Positions 59,186-64,000 of a stretch of DNA of 64,000 nt are shown here, piece by piece. Each line of letters begins with the position of its first letter. The first letter of the stretch is position 1. The stretch lies in NCBI RefSeq assembly GCF_002878395.1, contig NC_061116.1:117639125-117703124 (forward strand), read 5' to 3'. This stretch comes from Capsicum annuum. Its lineage: Eukaryota; Streptophyta; Magnoliopsida; Solanales; Solanaceae. Made by a program: the position numbers and the translations under genes. The notes under the pieces are model-generated. The model was not told where the DNA came from. It did not search any database and was given only the letters and a program-made list of their open reading frames with translations.

Positions 59186-59662
59186 GTGGTAGCAGTAATT
59201 ACTAAAATAGATAATGATGTGGTTGCAGTGGATGTACCTATTGAGGTTATATTAAGGGTAGAAGGATTAACAGTAGTGACCATAGACTTGGAGAGTCATG
59301 GGATATATAAATATGATAAGCTGGTTTATGTACTATGTGGCATAGGTTCTTACAAATATGCCCCTAAGAAGCTTGATCTTGACATGAAGAACAGAACCAC
59401 ACCTCCTATAAAACTATCGAATGAAAAACCACCAGTATTGGAATTGAAGGCCCTCCCACATCATTTGTAGCATGCATTCTTGGGGCCAACAATACTTTAC
59501 TGTAATTATTATGTCAGATTTAGAAGGAACGCAGGTGGAAGCTTTGATATTAATGTTACAAAAGAGTAAGATAGCTATTGGGAGGACCACTACAGATATT
59601 ATAGGAATACCACCAGGAATATGCACACATAAGATACAGCTTAAGCCAGACAATATTCCTAG
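59186..59662 (+). pseudogene. Start of Athila-type pol, cut off before the RT palm
   Basis: Forward reading at 59186-59470 ends with LSNEKPPVLELKALPHHL; after a frameshift, 59472-59678 reads MSDLEGTQVEALILMLQKSK, then RTTTDIIGIPPGICTHKIQL and KPDNIPSI. This is the linker and very first part of RT in Athila-type Pol. At about 59663 the sequence switches to LTR sequence (the 48374-48664 homolog). The RT palm, RNase H and integrase are absent. Confidence 0.85.
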
Positions 59663-59954
59663 TATTGGGTTGGTTTAACAAAGAAAGATAAACCTACCGA
59701 GATAAGAAGCCAGGGGAAACACAATCCTAGTGTTCACCAATAATTGATTACAACCAAAGTTGATAGAGTTACTTGCTTGAGATTACTACACAAAACCCTC
59801 CATTTACTTTTCTTGTTCTGTCTGGTGTCTACAATTGCTGAGATCCACGATTCCACATGGTCCCTTAGGATTCAATCCCAACCTCTATTAGGTTCCTATA
59901 TTTTGAAAATGATCGTATCATCATCTTAGAGGAGGTGTTCTTTGGACGTCATCA
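59663..59954 (+). mobile_element. LTR end, second copy of the Athila-like tandem array
   Basis: Aligns with 48374-48664 and ends gtcatca before a PBS. Only this ~290-base end of the LTR is present, joined directly to pol. Confidence 0.75.
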
Positions 59955-59960
59955 AAATTT

Positions 59961-59980
59961 TCAAAACATTGTCGGGGAAC
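59961..59980 (+). other. Athila-type primer-binding site, second copy
   Basis: tcaaaacattgtcggggaac, with the attgtcggggaac core; lies at the same distance from the LTR end as the first copy. Confidence 0.65.
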
Positions 59981-60064
59981 ATGAAGTTGATTTGCTATTT
60001 GAAGTTGTTGCAGTTCTTAAGTTTTTTTTTTTGTTTTTGTTCTTAGTAGGGAATTTGCTGGTGT

Positions 60065-61063
60065 ATGCCTAAAACACGGAGTAGAGGCAATCCCTTACTC
60101 CCACAAAATCTGAATCCTGAGATAATCCTACAAAAACCTAGTAGGACTTCTGAGCAGAAAAGAGATAAACTTTTGGAAAGGGTTCGTGTTGTTGTACCTC
60201 CCCCTCCCCCTAAACGAATTCAAGATATTATTGATCGTTATACTGGTGAGATTATAGCTCAAGCTGAAAATGAAAGAAGAGTAGTAGAAAAATCTCAATG
60301 CATAACTTAAGAGGTAGAGTTAGTTGCGCAGCGACCATCGAGCAGTACTCAGTGAAAACCAGAAAGAGCCAGAGGTGCCCATTCTTAAGTAGTCCCATCA
60401 TATCAGTATGTGTAGCCATATATTTATGATAATAAAGATATGGGATACATTGAGCTGACAGAGACTAGAGCTATCATTCCTCCTATTTTGCACCCTAATG
60501 TTAAGTTCAACATTTCTAGTGCTATGATTTAGCTCTTATTCTTAAAGGGTATGTTTGCACAGTTAACTGCAGATGATGCAAATATGCATCAGGAGGCATT
60601 GAAACTAAGGTTGTTTCCCTTCTCGCTTACTGGTGAAGCATCATTATGGATAAGGGAGCTTCCAAAAGGGTCTATCACTACATAGAGCGAGTTACGCAAA
60701 CAATAGTTGAACAGGTTCTTTCCTCAATATAAGGTATTGCAGCTCAAGGATGAGACTTATAACTTTTGGAGCCTGAATTCAGAATCTATGTATGAGGAAT
60801 GGTTTAGGTTCAACAAGAAGCAAAGCATGGTACCCAACCAACAGATTTTAGGGATTAGCTTATTAGAGATCTACTACAGAGCCCTGACTATTCGTTCCAG
60901 CAAAATGGTAGACACTATCTTTGGAGTAGCTTTCATAAGATTACGATGGGAGACGACTTTGAGTATTATAGATCAGATCTCATTACGAGAGGGTCTGACA
61001 TTTATGCCATTGGAGCTTCTGGCGAATGTAAAGTACTAAGGATGTTGTAGCTCAGGAGATTTC
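60065..61063 (+). pseudogene. Athila-like gag, second copy
   Basis: Start at 60065: MPKTRSRGNPLLPQNLNPEI, then PPPPPKRIQDIIDRYTGEII, open for 81 codons. Then broken frames with KLRLFPFSLTGEASLW near 60600-60660, and 110 codons open at 60707-61039: MNRFFPQYKVLQLKDETYNF, SESMYEEWFRFNKKQSMVPN. This is a paralogue of 48774-49862 with different lesions. It ends at the same codon region, ctcaggagatttc, where a gypsy LTR follows. Confidence 0.9.
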
Positions 61064-63473
61064 TTACACGACCCGTCCGCAGGCCTTTTCGTAATGGGCG
61101 TCCCAAGTCCGAACTGGACTAGAAACTACCCCCATTACCCAACCAAACCTTCAGCCACCTTTCCTGAGTAGGATGAATTCCGAGCATATAACAATATAGT
61201 GTAATAACTCATGTGAAGATTCTGGGATAGTATCGCAGTTGTGACCGGCCCAACCGAGTCCAACTATCCCACACCAACCGCCCAACCATACCAAACCATT
61301 CCAAAGGCCATAGCCAAATAAGTTTCAAAACTTAATATAATTAATCTCAAAATAAAACACAAAAGAACAACCAACAATATTATCCAAGGGTGTAAGCCCC
61401 AGTACTAATATAATTGCTAAGGCTAACACCCATACTAATATCGCCAATGCAACCCATAGCAGGACCATAAAGCCTCTAACCAAAAAAATTAATAAAATCT
61501 AGTTGGGACATGCCCCAACCATGGCTAAAATCAATATCCAATATAAAATAAAAGTGTATAGAAATATCCATAACATGAATTAGAGCCTTCCGAAAGGATG
61601 GAAGCTCACCACTTCAGTCCAAATATTGATTCCTAGGTCAATCACAATGTAGGAGAAGTACAATAGCCAATTCCTGCATAGCGTGGGTATACAGCCGCCA
61701 GTAGATGGATTAGCGGGTGAATGCTAGCATGATCTTAGGATAAGTATAGACCAATACCATTAATAAAACCAAGTTAAAACCATCTATATACATACAACCA
61801 TACATATATATATATATATATCCATGCTAGGAATGGGGACCAGGTTTAGCATGCATTTAAAACCTTTTCATGGGTTGTATAGCTTTGTTTTCCTAATTCA
61901 CCCATAGGTTAAATGGGTTTAGCCCCCTCTTCTTAAAGGGCTTCAGTTCCTGTAGCGCACGACTATGGAAGAAAACTTGGGATGACCAGTACATCCCCCA
62001 AAATAAAGTGAGACATCATGCGCACAATCAACAAGACCAACCTCACATTGGAAAATATGAGTTTCCAGTTTTGGTCCCCTCGGGACCTCTACCTTCCACA
62101 GCTTTCCTATAAGTCCTGCAATTATTGCACAATTAAAACCATTACCAAGAAACTATCTATTTACCATTTATAAACCAAGGCCATTTAGTGGTGGTATAGT
62201 CATACCAGCCATACTTCCTAGTACTATCCATAACAAACCACATATAGGTTTAAGTTAACTTCCAAATGTCCTTTCATTTACCATATTAAACGACTTGGGG
62301 GATTCCATGTAGCTCACAAGCATAACCATTTATCCATTTACCTTTTCAAGCTATTTAAACCATGTATAATTCCTTTACCAAGTTTTAAAACAAGAAAGAG
62401 TTCCATTAAAAATATTCAATGCAATGAAAACATCATTATAGGCATTTTGTCGAACATATTGGGGGTATATTATAACCAAAACTAATTCCAATTACCATTA
62501 AACCATTCCCATGCAATCCAACTATCCAAAACTACCATTATTGCACATAAAGCATAATGAAAACCATGGAAAAGCATTGCCCACCATTTTATATCAAAAC
62601 CCCCAATTCATATTTAAAAACCAAAATCGTATAATCCATGAAGTCCTGAACACATTCATAAAAACCATGCATCTAGTTAGAATAAAAAATTAGGGAAGAG
62701 AACATGCCTTAAACCAAGATGAGGATGGAGATAAATCACCAAGACAAACCCCAAATTAATTCTTTAGTTGAAACCTTGGCTTCCCTTGCCCAAAAGCATT
62801 TGAGAGAATTATAGAGTACTTTAGACGAGTTTCTAATTGTTAATGAATGGAACAATAGGGTAAATAGTCTCCCAAGCAAGTTAGAAGTCATCGAATCTTA
62901 TTAGGATAAGTAGAAAAATATCTAGAATACCCCCACTTAAGTTGCATAAAATCCCGTCCCAGGGGTATGACTAACTCTCACGAGTCGCACCCTCCAATAC
63001 GATTGGTACCCTCCACTTTATCAAACCCTCAACCTTTAGATCCAACACTGTGCAGCACACAACTCATCCAACAAAGTCGTATCTGAAGCATATAATCCGT
63101 ACCCTTTATCCGTACCCCTATCAAATCAATCCCACAGAAGATTTAGACACTGTCACCCTACGAGTCCTGGGTAGGACTCTTACCATAGCTTATGGCTCAC
63201 GGTGAGACACTCGTACTCAGATCTAACCTAAGTAACAAAGAATAAGATTAGGTTAAGGAACAAAACAATTTGTACCCACTCATATGACTTGTACCCCTAA
63301 GTCATAATATCCATTCCAATGACCAAAATCCATCCTACCAACCAACACTGATCAGTATTCGACTGGACCTTACCATCCATACCCTAACATATGGCTCGTA
63401 GCCATGAGTCATATTAGGTCCAGAGGCCATAATTTCAAGAAATATTCTAAGGGTCAAAATCCTGAGTATTATA
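61064..63473 (-). mobile_element. Gypsy LTR, third copy (left LTR of a further element)
   Basis: Starts ttacacgacccgtcc (TG drifted to TT), ends gagtattata, and aligns with 49863-52182 and 55644-58056. It has the same left flank as 49863 (caggagatttc). The element it belongs to runs out of the window. Confidence 0.9.
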
Positions 63474-64000
63474 GTCTCCGGCGCTAGAAACATTTTCCCC
63501 CGAATGACGGACAAGGTAGAGGTAACCACACGCACAATTTATTTGCATTATCAAATATATTCCCAATCTTCTACAAAGTTAGAAAATAGAGAGGAAAAGA
63601 TACTAACCTTTTCTTTAACAAATTCAGAACACAACAATGTGTTGAAGACACATACCTTACGCTAGAATCCCAAGAGTAGAAAAAAAATATGGATACTTGG
63701 ACTTCATGTCCTCTCCTGCTTCCCATGTAGCTTCTTCCACCTTGTGGTTCCACTATAGAACCTTAACTAAATCCATATCCTTGGTCAGCAATTGACGAAC
63801 CTACCTATCTAAGATCCCAACTGAGATTTCCTCCTAAGACAGAGAATCAGTCATACCTAATCCTTCTAAAGGAAAAAACAAGGAGGGATCACCAATGCAA
63901 TTCCTCAACATGGAATTATGAAAGATTGGATGAACCAAGCTCAAGATAGAAGGCAACTCCATCTCGTTAGCCATATTTCCAACTCTTCGCAAAATCATAT
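63474..64000 (-). pseudogene. Integrase C-terminus and chromodomain-like tail of the further gypsy element
   Basis: On the reverse strand, 63690-63850 reads DSLS, a stop, EEISVGILDR, a stop, VRQLLTKDMDLVKVL, a stop, and WNHKVEEATWEAGEDMKSKY. These are the same linker and chromodomain-like tail as at 52.4-52.6 kb. The window ends inside the integrase C-terminal part. Confidence 0.8.

Noticed and set aside
1..64000. A previously undescribed defence, phage-type or biosynthetic system
   Set aside because: No gene cluster, CRISPR-like array or intact enzyme was found; recognisable coding remnants are retroelement genes or plant gene fragments.

Overview
This window looks like gene-poor, AT-rich nuclear DNA of a flowering plant. 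The repeat families, a foldback MITE and the LTR sequence style suggest a Solanaceae-type genome such as pepper, tomato or potato; that is inference from memory of the families, not a search result. Almost all of it is decayed LTR retrotransposon sequence, much of it nested. I see no intact protein-coding gene, no rRNA or tRNA gene, no CRISPR array and nothing bacterial.

Layout: 1-597 is the 3' end of a forward-strand LTR. It interrupts a reverse-strand Ty3/gypsy chromovirus-type relic (element 1: gag, protease, RT, RNase H, start of integrase at 598-4125; primer-binding site near 4300; a very long LTR at 4308-10324 that carries a solo-LTR-like insertion, a ~40-bp tandem array and a microsatellite). 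10325-11040 is a forward LTR fragment. 11041-14900 is a truncated reverse-strand Athila/Tat-type element (protease, gag, PBS remnant, 5' LTR). 14901-16430 holds two diverged copies of a ~598-bp repeat. 16431-21585 is the only stretch that looks low-copy: it contains a diverged exon of translation initiation factor eIF3i, other exon-like pieces and a foldback MITE.

21586-31368 is a forward gypsy element (LTR, PBS, gag) whose gag is split by a 6.3-kb LARD-like element (24856-31183, with a 5-bp target duplication) and, about 180 bp further on, by a second reverse chromovirus-type element (element 2, 31369-40003). Element 2 keeps gag, PR, RT, RNase H, IN and a chromodomain-like end, but its right LTR is cut off at 40003. 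40004-47724 holds an Athila LTR fragment and then an Athila-type element that appears to encode only gag.

47725-64000 is the most interesting part. An Athila-like LTR, PBS and gag (47.7-49.9 kb) is interrupted by reverse chromovirus element 3 (49863-58056) and continues as gag, protease and early pol (58.1-59.7 kb). It then runs straight into another copy of the Athila LTR end, PBS and gag (59.7-61.06 kb), which is interrupted at the same gag position by the same gypsy LTR (61064 onward). This is a tandem retroelement array duplicated after the nested insertion. No functional system works here; the value of the region is as a record of insertion, deletion and unequal recombination.
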